Assembly: GCA_963978905.1 (NCBI GenBank)
Contig: OZ022256.1
Location: 45,618,001 to 45,682,000 of the forward strand
Length of the DNA stretch: 64,000 nucleotides
Origin: Trichostrongylus colubriformis
Lineage: Eukaryota; Nematoda; Chromadorea; Rhabditida; Trichostrongylidae
Reading direction: 5' to 3'
Positions 11,335 to 22,165 of this stretch are shown one piece after another (the stretch's first letter is position 1; each line of letters opens with the position of its first letter). The position numbers and the translations under genes were made by a program. Under the pieces are notes generated by a model, which was not told the origin of the DNA, made no database searches, and was given only the letters and a program-made list of their open reading frames with translations.

Positions 11335-11980
11335 CGTATCACAGCCACCTTCACAGGCACATTATCCCAGCGGCCAACAGGAAGGTTGACGTACACTAGC
11401 GACTGATGGTAAAAATAACATCGGACAAGCGGGTGTTACTACCACATACAATGTATGAAACGCAATGGGATCGCAGTTCTCATGTTTTCAACTATCTTAT
11501 TTCCTTTTTTGCTTCACTGACTTCTAACATGGGAAACCCCGGGACCCGGGACACCGTGGCCATTCAACATGAGATAAATATGGTCTTGTGTAGTTTCGAA
11601 GAATGATCTCAAATCTGCTGGACGATCCTTGGAGCGAAGTTATGGAGACCTGTTAATACGGAGCAACAGGAACTGCAGGTCTTACGCAAGCTGCGAAATA
11701 TCACTTTTGGAGCTCTTGTAGAGTTGCAGGCAATAAGTTGGGCTCACATTCTCAATTCCAAAGTTCGAGTCCCTGATGCATTTGCTATTATTGCTTTTCA
11801 TGAAGTGCTTTCCAAACTCTGCCAACTGCTATTATGCCTCTACAGAGGTATCATGGCCCTCACTAGTACGTCACAATCACTGCGAGATGGCATGCTAGCT
11901 TCAATCTACCCTGACCTTTAGGGGCATGATCTCAATAAGTTCAATCATCTCGTTTGCTCAGAAGACATATAAATACGAAA
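11335..11980. other. Unassigned sequence
   Basis: About 11400-11470 shares the phrase GGTAAAA.TAACATCGGA.AAG with 14020-14060, suggesting a small dispersed repeat. No gene is supported. Confidence 0.4.
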
Positions 11981-12207
11981 AATGAAGCATTTTATTAGCA
12001 CTTATAGTAGGCTCATAAGAAACTGTTAGAAAAAAAAAAGAGGTTTTTCGCTACCTTACTCACATTCACCCTACTATTGACGTTGATAGTGCCGAAAGGG
12101 AGGAGTGTCTTTGACAAACTAATTTGGCTGGACAAAAAATCTGTTTGTTAATTTTTTGTCAATAATTTCTTATGAGCCCACTATATGTGCTAATAAAATG
12201 CTTCATT
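11981..12207. mobile_element. Short hairpin element (MITE-like)
   Basis: Both ends read AATGAAGCATTTTATTAGCA inward on opposite strands. The pairing continues through TATAGT.GGCTCATAAGAAA, giving arms of about 60 bp around an AT-rich loop. No convincing target duplication was seen, so its superfamily is unknown. Confidence 0.7.
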
Positions 12208-15200
12208 ATTTCACAGTTACTGGCCTCACTTGAAACGAGGTGGTAGATTTGATTGGGATTGCCCCAGAGGTTAGAGTGGACCTGAAGCAGTATGCCATCT
12301 TGTAGTACATACTTATGACGTAATAGTGAGGATTACGAGTAGCTCTGTAGAATGGTAAAAGCATTTGGCAAGTGTTTGAAAGGCACTTCAAGAAAAAGCA
12401 AAACTAGAAGAACCGGACCCTAGTATGGCGCATAGGATCCCATCCTGCTACCTGCTGCTCTATCAGCCTTTAACCCATAAAGGACGGCGTGCGCCACCCG
12501 TGGCGCACCCTAGAACTGGACCTAGGGATGGCGTGCACCACCTGGCGGCGCACAACATCTAAAATAATTTTTTCTTCTAGTTTTGCAATTGTGAGTAACT
12601 TCAAATGCGAACCTTCCTAATTGAACAGACAAATAAATGACAACAACCGTGTTTTAGTTACAATAATAAGTGCAGAATGTGTGGCAAACTTGAAATCATG
12701 TCAAGCAGTAGAAAGCCCCACATAAGGGACATTCGTGGTTACACGTTTGGCATGGGATCCCGTTCGTGTATGCTGGAACAAAACCGGCCCTGGGTGCCGG
12801 CTGTTTTGTTCCGGCATACACAACGGCAATAGAAACCAGGGCAGAGATGCTAACAGCAAAAATGGTGAAACGAAGGATTAACCAAAAGTAAAACCTACGG
12901 AAAAATCCAAAAGAGCATGAGAGAAACTTTCGAATGCATGTCAAATGTGGCAAAAGTGATATTTGGGCGTTCAGGAATACGAAAAAAACGAAAAGAGTTG
13001 AGTGTGAAAGAGAGCCGGAGAGCAATTTGCGCTGAAAAGCGAAGTGTATGCTCACAAGGTTCTACGATAAGTATGTTGCGAGTAGGGAGTAGTGAAGTGT
13101 AGTGAAAATATGAAGTAACAACAAATCCCTAAAAAGTACGAGAGCGAGCTGTGTTAATTTAACGCGCTCACCAACTTTTGTTTTCCCGTCTGCGCCCTCT
13201 CGACGAGATACCGACCCGTTCATGCCGGAGCAAAACCTGCTATGCCGGCGGGCCTGGCCATATGGCGCACACCCGCGAGACAAAAGAACGCGCTCGTCCC
13301 AGAGGCCATCCCGCGCAAAAACGCCGCCGTCCGTCATGGGTTACAATGCTATTCCGCAACTCGCATAAGACCTGTGGTTCATTTTGCGCCGTATGTAACA
13401 GGCCCTGTAAGTTCGCTCCCAGAATAGTTCAGCAGTTCGTAGGGCAGTTTGAAATCACCGTTCGAAAGTAAACAAGACCATGCATATCTTATATTGAATG
13501 GCCACATTGACTCCGGAGCCTTTTCTTGTTAGCATCTCTGCCCTCCCTCTCATTGGGCGATCAAACTACATGCTTCTGCTGTCATTGACAGATAGGAACG
13601 AAATCACAGAATATTTCAATGGCGTCGAATCAAAATTTTCTTGACTTTTTTCCTACATGAAGAAAACATATACCGGGCAATTTGAGGTGATTTTCCAGCT
13701 TTGCTGTAAAATAGAGAAGAACCTTTGGTAAGTTGAGGGTTCGTCCGATGCATCTCTATCTCTATGAAACGCAGAAGCAACAAAGTGCAGCGTTGTCGAG
13801 GCAAGGCCACGTCAGTGCGAACTGCCCTTATCCTTCTAGCAGAGCTTTATACGCGGCAGATGACTCTTCGGTATGTAGGTTGCTAACAGCACGGCAATCC
13901 GCGTAAGGACATAGACCATGTGGCTGCCACAAGCGAATGCAGACTAGGAACGAACATCTCAACCTCTCGAGTCACTTGAAGTCACTCATCTTTCGCCGAT
14001 GTGAACCGAACGATTGGTGGTAAAAGTAACATCGGAGAAGTGAATGTCACGACCACGCACAGTGAATAAAACTGGGCTGCCGCGGCATCAGTCGCAAGCT
14101 AATTCAAATTCATTCTCACGCTGACGCGTCTGTCACTGCCAGTCGAAGTTCTTGGTAGCAGACGGATGGAATATTGAACGTTAAATCCAGCATCAAGGAA
14201 AATTCGGGCTACAACAGTATAAGTCTCGTCTAAAATCAGTTAGTGTCCGTCCATAATCATATTTTCATGCGCAATTAACACTATCTGGATTCATGATTCT
14301 TGGCATTGTTCGAATGCCGTCTTCATTTTTTTGAAGTGTGAAATGATATATTCGAAGACTTCATGCGACTTCCATTGACCACAGCGCTATTAGAGGGAAG
14401 AGATGGGGAATTATTCAGCGTTCTTACAGTATTCTTACAGTACGCAGCTTGTAGTCTGCGGAAGGCAAGTGATGTTTGCAATAACTTTATCGATTGTGAC
14501 AGAATGAGCTAAAAAACTTTTTAAAATGTCGTGAAAAACTCATGTATAAGTGTCCTGAAACTTGAAAATAGCTCATTGAAAAAATGATGTTCGTGCAGAA
14601 CATGGGCGAGCGGCCAAAAAAGTCGGAGTTTGGCCTGAGAGAAAAAACCTCTGCAACTTTCATTGAGAAGCTAGTGACCTACTTATCAAAATTCACATTT
14701 CGTAGGTCGTTGAACTCGTCGCGCTCAGAGGAGTCAAACGCTATTCATTTTTCCATTTTTCCCCTATTCAATTCACATTGAACGAAGTTACGACGGTACG
14801 ACGGTTCGCGCGGATCAATCCGTCACTAGGTGTTGATTTTGTTTCAAAAAGTGTGAGCAGCATTTCACACCTGTTGAACCAACAAGCGTTCAAGTAGCGA
14901 TGATTCTTAACGGGGCATTATGCGTAGGGCGCATCCTTTTACGTTCTTTTTATAGCCGACAATGCTCCCCTAATGAGAGAGTAGGACATTCCATAGACTG
15001 GGCTGTTTCAAGAAGTGGTTATTCACATGATGAATTTGGGGCATGTTGAAAGGTCAAGCGTGGCGTCAAGGAAAAATTTCAAAACCCCCTGAAGAGAGCC
15101 TCTGTACGACCCCACCCCTTCTTCAGGTTCCGCTATTTTTGTGAGTTCTACCCAGCTGATGTGAGCCAATGCATCAAGGAAATTAAGAGCCTATAGTAAA

Positions 15201-15473
15201 AAACACTGATGCCAAACTTCTGATAAATGGAGAAATAGGAACCGAACAAAACTCATAACTTATGTATATTCCAAAACAAAAGCGTCTGAGATAAGGACCT
15301 GGCAAATCCAATGCCCGAAACGAAAGCGTCGTCGAACATTGGTAATGTGCTCGTCCTCTGATGACAGAGGAGAAGGCTCTAAAGTCATGCAAGTGATGCG
15401 GCAGCGTTATAGAGTGAAAAAACAAGAAAAGAAAAGTTGGAAACTAAGTAGGAGTCATGTGATGCGCTCACTG
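12208..15473. other. Unassigned sequence with small hairpins
   Basis: There is a strong hairpin at 12761-12825 and a GC-rich motif pair near 12485-12550 (GGCGTGCGCCACC and GGCGTGCACCACC). The words GCCGGAGCAAAACC near 13222 echo the hairpin stem. I found no exon or transposase motif in the rest. Confidence 0.4.
12761..12825. repeat. Inverted-repeat hairpin of about 28 bp arms
   Basis: The left arm begins CGTTCGTGTATGCTGGAACA and continues to ACCGGC. The right arm is its complement with a small insertion, separated by about 7 bases. It is unusually GC-rich and stable relative to its surroundings. It could be a MITE core or a transcribed hairpin; no target duplication is evident. Confidence 0.65.
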
Positions 15474-15482
15474 CGCCCCATC

Positions 15483-15759
15483 GGGTGGGGGGAAATCCGC
15501 CAAAAAGTCGCGTCAGCGGCGTCGCACTCGCGGCGCCACCAGTACGACTTGCGAATCGATTTTGCTGTTGGGAGCCCGGCAGAGCGTGGCTGCACTCCAC
15601 CCATGCCACACTGCCTCCTCCATCCACGTCACCGTGCCTCTTCCACCTTTGCCACGCTCTCTCGCTAGAAGACTGCCATGCCCTGCCACTGACACTCGCA
15701 CCCGCCTCGCCGCTCGCCGCGGGCGGCCACGCGACTTTTTGGCGGATTTCCCCCCACCC
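15483..15759. mobile_element. Mutator-like MITE with perfect ends
   Basis: The 277-bp element has perfect 31-bp terminal inverted repeats beginning GGGTGGGGGGAAATCCGCCA. It is flanked by a perfect 9-bp direct repeat CGCCCCATC (15474-15482 and 15760-15768). A 9-bp target duplication with long GC-rich ends fits Mutator/MULE-type MITEs. It has no coding function, and the overlapping open frames on both strands are composition artefacts. The perfect ends suggest a younger insertion than the relative at 9763-9988. Confidence 0.85.
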
Positions 15760-15768
15760 CGCCCCATC

Positions 15769-17045
15769 TGATCGCCGCGTAGCTACTGCGGTAGCGACGC
15801 GGCGATCATATGGAGTGTACCTTCTCTAAATCTAATTCGGACATTTTTTGAATACGTGAAACTTCGCTTGGACTCCATCTTTCGAAAAACTGTGAACTGT
15901 TTTCTTAATAACTTCCTGAAATAATCTGTTGGCTCCTCGGTTTTCCCAAAGGTTGAGTAGTTCTCTATATGGAAATCCAGTCGAGGTAAGTTTTGAGAAA
16001 TTCTGAAGCGTTTCATTTCAAATGGTCGTTACTTCCTTCATTTTCAATTCCGAAGTGTTTCATTTCAATGCTCGTAACTTCCTTCGAACTCAACCTTTTG
16101 CATATTTGTTGTGCGGGGTCTACAAGGCGGCCGCTTTTTAAATACTACTCGAACTATACAGGGTGTCCTAGAATCAGGGTCGCCTGAATTCCTTAAATGT
16201 TTCTTTGTATTTTCCTATACAAATTGTATCAATGCTTTTTCTTTCATTTGCTGCTCGAAGGGTGCACAGTATCTTCTTCTGCCAGAATGCATACTTTTCG
16301 TGGTGAAGCTCATGATATTTTTGACATTTCAAAAGTTTTTCAAATGGACTTCGTGGTCACTTGCTTCAACAGTGACACGCACCTCGCCATAGTTGTTTAA
16401 ACTAAGAAGTTTTCATGGCCTCAACAGTTGAAGCCAACCCATTGTGGCCAACAACGTCTGGTAGAGTATATCACGCCGATAGGACGTTTGGATACCTGTA
16501 AGCGAGTCCCAGTGATGATTGGGGGTTCAATGATGACACGCTCATGATTTCCGTCGATTTCGGCGGAAAGCTTGCGGGAATGTGGACATGAAGAGCATGT
16601 AGTTATGCATAAGAGGCACTGGCCTCACTAGCCCTTCGGAACAATACTTGGTAAGCTTAGCGACAATGCGCTTTCATTTATAGAATAAACTGATTCAAAA
16701 GCGCTGCCGATCCGATTTGTTCGAATTCATCGCTTTTTAAAAGAACGTCAGACCTCCTGAAACATGACTCCATTGATTCGCTACCGGGGTCCTCTACAAA
16801 AAGCAAGGCTTCACGAGCCAGTCATCCAAGTATGGAGTCACATAAGGTAGCCATGGGAAAGATTTGACAAGAAATGTATGGAAAAACTTCCGTGTCAAGG
16901 GCGGTTGAGTGATGAAGGCTTTGCTTGTATCCTTGGAGCAGAATAACCTATGATATGACTGCTGTACCTTGTCACAAAAGGTATGAATAAAGTTTCGAAC
17001 GGGTTGATTTTTCATTCACTCTATTGACGCCAACAAAATTGGTTT
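15769..17045. other. Unassigned sequence with a short tandem repeat
   Basis: At 16001-16098 a unit of about 48 bp, GAAG.GTTTCATTTCAA followed by GTAACTTCCTTC, occurs twice. CAGGGTGTCCTAGAA near 16160 looks like a mariner-type end but no matching partner end was found. No gene is supported. Confidence 0.4.
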
Positions 17046-17436
17046 GCTTTCTTGGGGCAAGTAGAACCTGGACAATTGCTCAGGCTGCACCTTTGTCGCG
17101 GCTGCACGGTGCGCCATCACGATGTTGTGCCTCCTTGAACACAACCGAACCACGCCCACCCGACCAAATCGCACCTGTCCTAGGACGAACGAATTTCCTA
17201 CGTGGAAGTTACCTTCATCATCAAAAGACTGTTTCATTGAATTATCACCCTTACCGCAATTCCTCTTACCGTTGGCCACGTTGGACATTCGTTTGCCTTA
17301 GGCCAGGAGTGATTTGGTTGGGTGGGCGTGGCTCGGTTGTCTTCAAGCAAGCACAACACCGTGACGGTGCAACGTGCAGCCGCAACAAAGGTGGAACCAG
17401 AACGGTCACCAAAGGAATTACTCGACCAAGAAGTAA
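17046..17436. mobile_element. Inverted-repeat element related to a block A segment
   Basis: About 120 bp at each side are inverted copies sharing CACCTTTGT.GCGGCTGCAC, GTGTTGTGC and CCACGCCCACCC. The same family appears as a half-element in block A (about 5925-6010, 19645-19760 and 58350-58460), recognised by GGCTGCACC and GCGGCTTCACGGTGCACC. A shorter, weaker match is near 37975-38070. No coding region; exact ends are uncertain. Confidence 0.6.
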
Positions 17437-18525
17437 GCCTATAATCTGATTATCGCGTGGTGTGCCTTTGAGAGAATCTTTTCCCACAATTAATCACTGA
17501 AAAAAAGCTGACCACACAGGGCTGCCTTTGCAATCATAGAAATACCAATATCAACTGTTATCTACATCGAGTTGACTGGACCAGTGATGAACAGCAATGA
17601 CAAAAAGCATGTACATATTGGAAGCGAATCTCTGTTTGCACAGCTGGGGACGAAATCTGGCAGCAATGCTGTCGCTCACACATTATCTCTTTTCTCATTA
17701 TTAAGGGCCTAAGTTTAAGCCGTATCCGTGATCCATTCCCAATTTAGCAGTGGCCGGTTTCCGCAAAAAACTCGTGAGTTAAAATCTAACATATCTAGAA
17801 ACGAATAGTTAGAATTATGAAGAAAAGGGGGTTTCACCTCGTTCAATGGGTTTTTTCAAATAAGCGCTTTCAATAATTCCATGTGTTTCCCTTGGTAGCA
17901 TTCGAAACATCTGGGAAGAATAGTACGATTCACTTGGTTTTATGCCTCCTCGCCCTCACTGCTCTTGCACCTCATTTTTTAGGCCACGTTCATACTTTGC
18001 GCCGTTGCATTCACAGGCAACGTGGCATGGGGGTAGTGCAGAGACGACGCAGGTAACGAGACAGAGTGGCGAAGCAGAAACGCATTGACACGCAGCCGCG
18101 CCCCGCCGCTGACATCGCAAGGTATGAGCGCGGCCTTATCCGATTGAGCAAGTTTAACAGTTCGATCTTCCCATATCGACGCACTTATATAATGATAGCC
18201 AAACCACACACTTGATGTTTTTCACATTTTTTGCCCAATTTTGAACACCTTATGCTTCCCCCTAAAAAGGATAAAAGGAAGAGCTTGAAAGCGTGACTGA
18301 ATCAACTGAATCCTTATCCTCCATCACTAAGGCGGAGTCGAAATCCGAGTGACTGTGCAGGGATTGTTAGGAAGGAGTAAAAAGGACAGTTGGCCCATTT
18401 CAAAACAGATCTAGCGTTGGCATCATGTAAAAAAAGAAATTACTTTTTTGCTACTGGCACTGTTATCGATGCCTCTTGCGTCCGTTCTCTCTACAGATCC
18501 CATGCGCTCTCTTCGCACCTCTTCC
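17437..18525. other. Unassigned sequence
   Basis: No gene, array or paired terminal repeat could be recognised between this inverted-repeat element and the start of block A. Confidence 0.4.
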
Positions 18526-18647
18526 CCCTGCAGGATAGCTTGTCTGTTATTGATGAATCCTATCATCGAGTTTTCCCTATTTCATTCATTTTTTTTCGTT
18601 TTTAATTGCTTGCCAGTCGGATCAGTCGGTGAAAGCCGCTTTCGTTA

Positions 18648-18941
18648 GGCCGCTTTCATACTTTGCGCACCGACGCCGTCACGCGCGTGACGGCGTCAAA
18701 TCGACGCCGTCATCTGCGTTGATTTGACGCCGTCACACGTGTGACGGCGTCAAACTCACGCAACCATTTGCCCGCCGCAGAAGACGGCGTCCATAGATAA
18801 TGCGGACCCAATCACACTACAGTATGGTGATTGTGGCCGATTCGAATCTCGGCGCTATGCCAATAAGGTGATCGTGGCCGCTTCGTGTATTGACACCGTC
18901 ACGCGCGTGACGGCGTCGGTGCGCAAAGTATGAAAGCGACC
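18648..18941. mobile_element. Tourist-like (PIF/Harbinger) MITE, 294 bp
   Basis: It is flanked by TTA on both sides (18645-18647 and 18942-18944) and has ends GG.CGCTTTCATACTTTGCG. The empty site survives as a single TTA in A0 at 5371-5373. The interior holds three 26-bp palindromes of the form GACGCCGTCACG plus complement, at 18672-18697, 18726-18751 and 18892-18917 (the last with one mismatch). TTA duplication fits PIF/Harbinger MITEs. Confidence 0.85.
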
Positions 18942-20555
18942 TTACTTCTGATAACCCATACTTCGGTCAGCTTCGCCTACATTCAAAGCTTTTGTATCAC
19001 TCAATTCAGTGATTACAAACTCATCTCCAAGTTTAGGTCCAAAAATCCTTGCAGTTCAGTGGTTTACAAGTTTTCCTAACGTGTCGTGGTATCCTTCGTC
19101 ATAAGCAGATACCATCACTTTTAATTACTTCAATCCCGTAATGAGTTGTACTACGACGGGGCCAAACTTCTGTAATCCTTCAATATTCTGAAGAGCTTCA
19201 GAAGATTCAATCTCCAGAAGAAATGACAAAAGTGCTATTTCGCGTGCTTCGAGTTGAACACTATCAAAAATAAAAAATCGCGAGACACAGGTGGAAACTG
19301 GGAGACTTATGAACGAGTGTCAAAACTGTACAGAGCTTCCAGCAAGACCTACACTTGTAACTAAGATTTTTATTAGCAAATGACACTGACCAAAATTAAG
19401 TCCAGTTCCTAGGAGAACATCCCAAAAACGCGCCAGATTCAGCATTCATCCCGCCACTAAGTCCGAAGTGACATCAGCATTACGCGGTGGCTTTTCCACT
19501 GCCATCCTCCCCTGATAACAGGATGTGTTGAATCTGGTACACTGAAAACTGCACTGCGCACTACGTTTAAAGGCGCACTAAGCCATAATCAAGTTAGTGG
19601 TTTAGTTCATTGGGACGAGTGGGTCCTCGGATAACTCCTAGGCTGCACCCTTTTTGCGGCTTCACGGTGCACCCTCACAGCATTCAGCCAGCTTGGACAC
19701 AACCAAGCTACGCTAGAGGAGCAAATTTCCAACGTGGCTGCGTAGAAAGGGGAGTGAAGAGGTAGAGAGGATAAGGCAGCGATTTAAATAGTGAAGACAA
19801 ATTCGTCAAGGAGAAACAGGGGACTGGTGGTACTAGGTGGGACTGATATGGTGGGACTTTGCGCGATATTATCGAGCCAAAACTTGTTTCTAGGCTCCAA
19901 TACTCGTACGAGGAGTGTGATCAGAAGCTTTATTTTTGGCATTCGTGGGGGGTTTTACTTCATTTTTCTTCACTGAAGAGTAAATCAGGACCTCTACGAT
20001 CTGTGGTACTCACAATAACTCACACTTTATCGCGGAGTGAGCTTTTGAAAGATGCTGCGCCTTTTTATATCATCTTTCTATCGCGACAATGATGTGGTCA
20101 CTTCATGTAGCGTGCGGGATGCAGGGCAGGACCATCAAAAATGAGTAACCGCGTCACGTGAAATTTGCTAACGCGCGCGCCAGATGCTCTGCTGCTTCCG
20201 TTATGAACTAATCGCGTGCGAGGGTGCGGGACGGTGGCGGACTCCAGCGATCCTGACCCGATTTAATAGTCTTGGCTCTCGTTCTTCGTTCTTCCACTCT
20301 CGTTGCAATGATGAATAAGAACGTCATCGGCACTCTAATGACAATCAGCAACTTGCAGCTGTAAAAGCGTTTTAAAAAGCGTAATTGTGTAGAACTCTAA
20401 TAGGCAGAGCTTCCAACAAGTTGTTAACTTTATTTTTTACTCAAATTGTACAGCTATTAATCAAAAGCTCAGAGAAGGAGCTGCTCTCATTTCTGATGAA
20501 GGCTCGTATTTCTCAAAGAAGTGAAATGAACAAGGCCGCGCTGGCGAAAAAAAAA

Positions 20556-21390
20556 GAAGGCGAAACGAACTTGACGACATTTGTTTTCTCATAATCATTA
20601 TCGAATCTTATCAACCATATCAATTTGGATCACCCACCATTGAAGTTCCTGGCCCACCCTGCTTGACACCTACGGCTTTAAGCGCACCAGGATTTGCAAA
20701 AATCGAAACGGACTCAATAAATCCAGCCATTTCACGCTCCTTATCGTATCTCATCAACCGTTATCAATGCGGATCACCCATTTTTAATGACCCTGGTCCA
20801 CCCTGCTAAACACTTATGAGTGTCAGCGCTCTTAGATCAATGCTAAAGGAAAAAGGAATTTGAGGGCATTCGCCTTCCCATGCTCATTATCAAATCTTAT
20901 CGATAATTATCGATTTAGATTACTCACCATTAATGTCCTTGACACACGCTGCTAAGTGTCTATGATTGTCAGCGCTTTCGGATCAACGCGAAAGGCGAAA
21001 CAATTTGACGACGTTTGTTTCCTAATACTCCATATCAAATCTTATCAACCATTATCACTTCAGATCACTCACACTGAATGTTCCTGGCCCACCCTGCTCA
21101 ACACCTATGAGTGCTGGCGCTCCAGGATCAATGCGAAAAGCGAAACAGATTCGACGACTCCGACCTTTTTACGCTCGTTATCAAATCTTATCAACCGTTT
21201 TCAATGCCGGTCATCCACCATAATGTCGCTGTCTCAAGACTCATAACACCTATAAATATCGTCTATCAGTCATCTATTTACCTTATCAAATCCTATCAAC
21301 CGTTTTCAATAAGGGTCACCCACCATAATGTTCCTGTATCAAGACTCATAACACCTATAAATGTCGTCTATCAGTCATCTATTTGCCAAT
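20556..21390 (+). repeat. Minisatellite, units of about 140 bp then about 100 bp
   Basis: The recurring core is CTTATCAACCGTTATCA (with variants), followed by a CACCCA..AATGT block, TATGAGTGTCAGCGCT, and GATCAA.GCGAAAGGCGAAAC. After about 21180 shorter units with ATCACCTATAAAT-like words repeat. The same family lies in opposite orientation in B (26270-26790) and B'' (62690-63180). Confidence 0.8.
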
Positions 21391-21583
21391 GTTCAATCCC
21401 TCGCAAGACAATATACAACGGTCTAATGGTCGATTCCGAAGAAATTCGACGATGATGATGTTCTCCTTACATAAAATTGGGCACTATTCCCATATCAGCC
21501 TCACCACTTGAAGGCACGTTCCAGGATCAACTTGAGTGGGTTGAAGCGCTGAATTATGAACTATCCCAACTATTTTTGTCTAC

Positions 21584-22165
21584 ATGCTTTGGATGAATGT
21601 GAGACGTGGACGCCTGCATTGTCGTGCTAGAAGATGTGGGTCCGGCGCCGCGTGCCTTTCAGAAATGGTGGCAAATGGTAGTGAAGCACTCCTCGCTACA
21701 CTTAAGGGTCTACGCGGCACGAAAAGAGTACAAGCTGTAACCTTCCGTTGCCTGCGAAGCCACGGCGTACCATCAACGATCCACTTTTGCAGTTTCTCAA
21801 GGTACGGGCTTTCAAACGATTTCTAAGTTTTGAACAAGCAGCTCTTTTAGCACGTTGTCTTTTGTGGTGATCTTCAATAACAACAAGGATTTCAATCTTG
21901 ACCGATCAGATGGATTTTGTCGCTATGAAAGTACCTACGCCATGGCCACTCTTTGTGTTTGGGAGGGAATTTCGCAGGTGGTTTGGTGTGGCTTCGCAGG
22001 CGGCGGAAAGTTACAGCTTGCACTCCCTTCGTGCCGCGTAGACCCTTAAGAGTAGGGGAGTACTTTACTACCATTAGCCACTATTTCTGAAAGGCACGCG
22101 GCGCCGGACCGACATCTTCTAGCACGACAATGCAGGCGTCCACGTCTCACATTTATCCGAAGCAT
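21584..22165. mobile_element. Inverted-repeat element at the block A edge
   Basis: Each end begins ATGCTT.GGAT.AATGTGAG and the inverted similarity runs for about 190 bp per arm, including GTGGACGCCTGCATTGTCGT and GAAAGGCACGCGGCGCC. The element starts exactly where block A stops matching A''. No clear target duplication was seen, so its family is uncertain. Confidence 0.75.

Larger units (their letters stand above)
18526..21583 (+). repeat. Segmental duplication block A, first full copy
   Basis: From CCTGCAGGATAGCTTGTCTG to TATTTTTGTCTACAT this matches A'' (56721-60255) in the same orientation with few base differences, so the duplication is recent. Differences are mainly discrete events: a 423-bp element present only in A'', a shorter Tourist MITE here, and a 68-bp internal inversion. 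Its right edge coincides with the start of the inverted-repeat element at 21584. No convincing protein-coding gene lies inside. Confidence 0.9.

Noticed and set aside
15339..15829. Several 80-114 codon frames
   Set aside because: They span a Mutator-like MITE with inverted ends; the frames are a composition effect.
16155..16175. CAGGGTGTCC-type mariner end
   Set aside because: No partner end or target duplication could be found nearby.
20556..21390. CRISPR-like array
   Set aside because: Units are about 100-145 bp with diverged repeats and no constant short repeat with unique spacers; it is a eukaryotic minisatellite.
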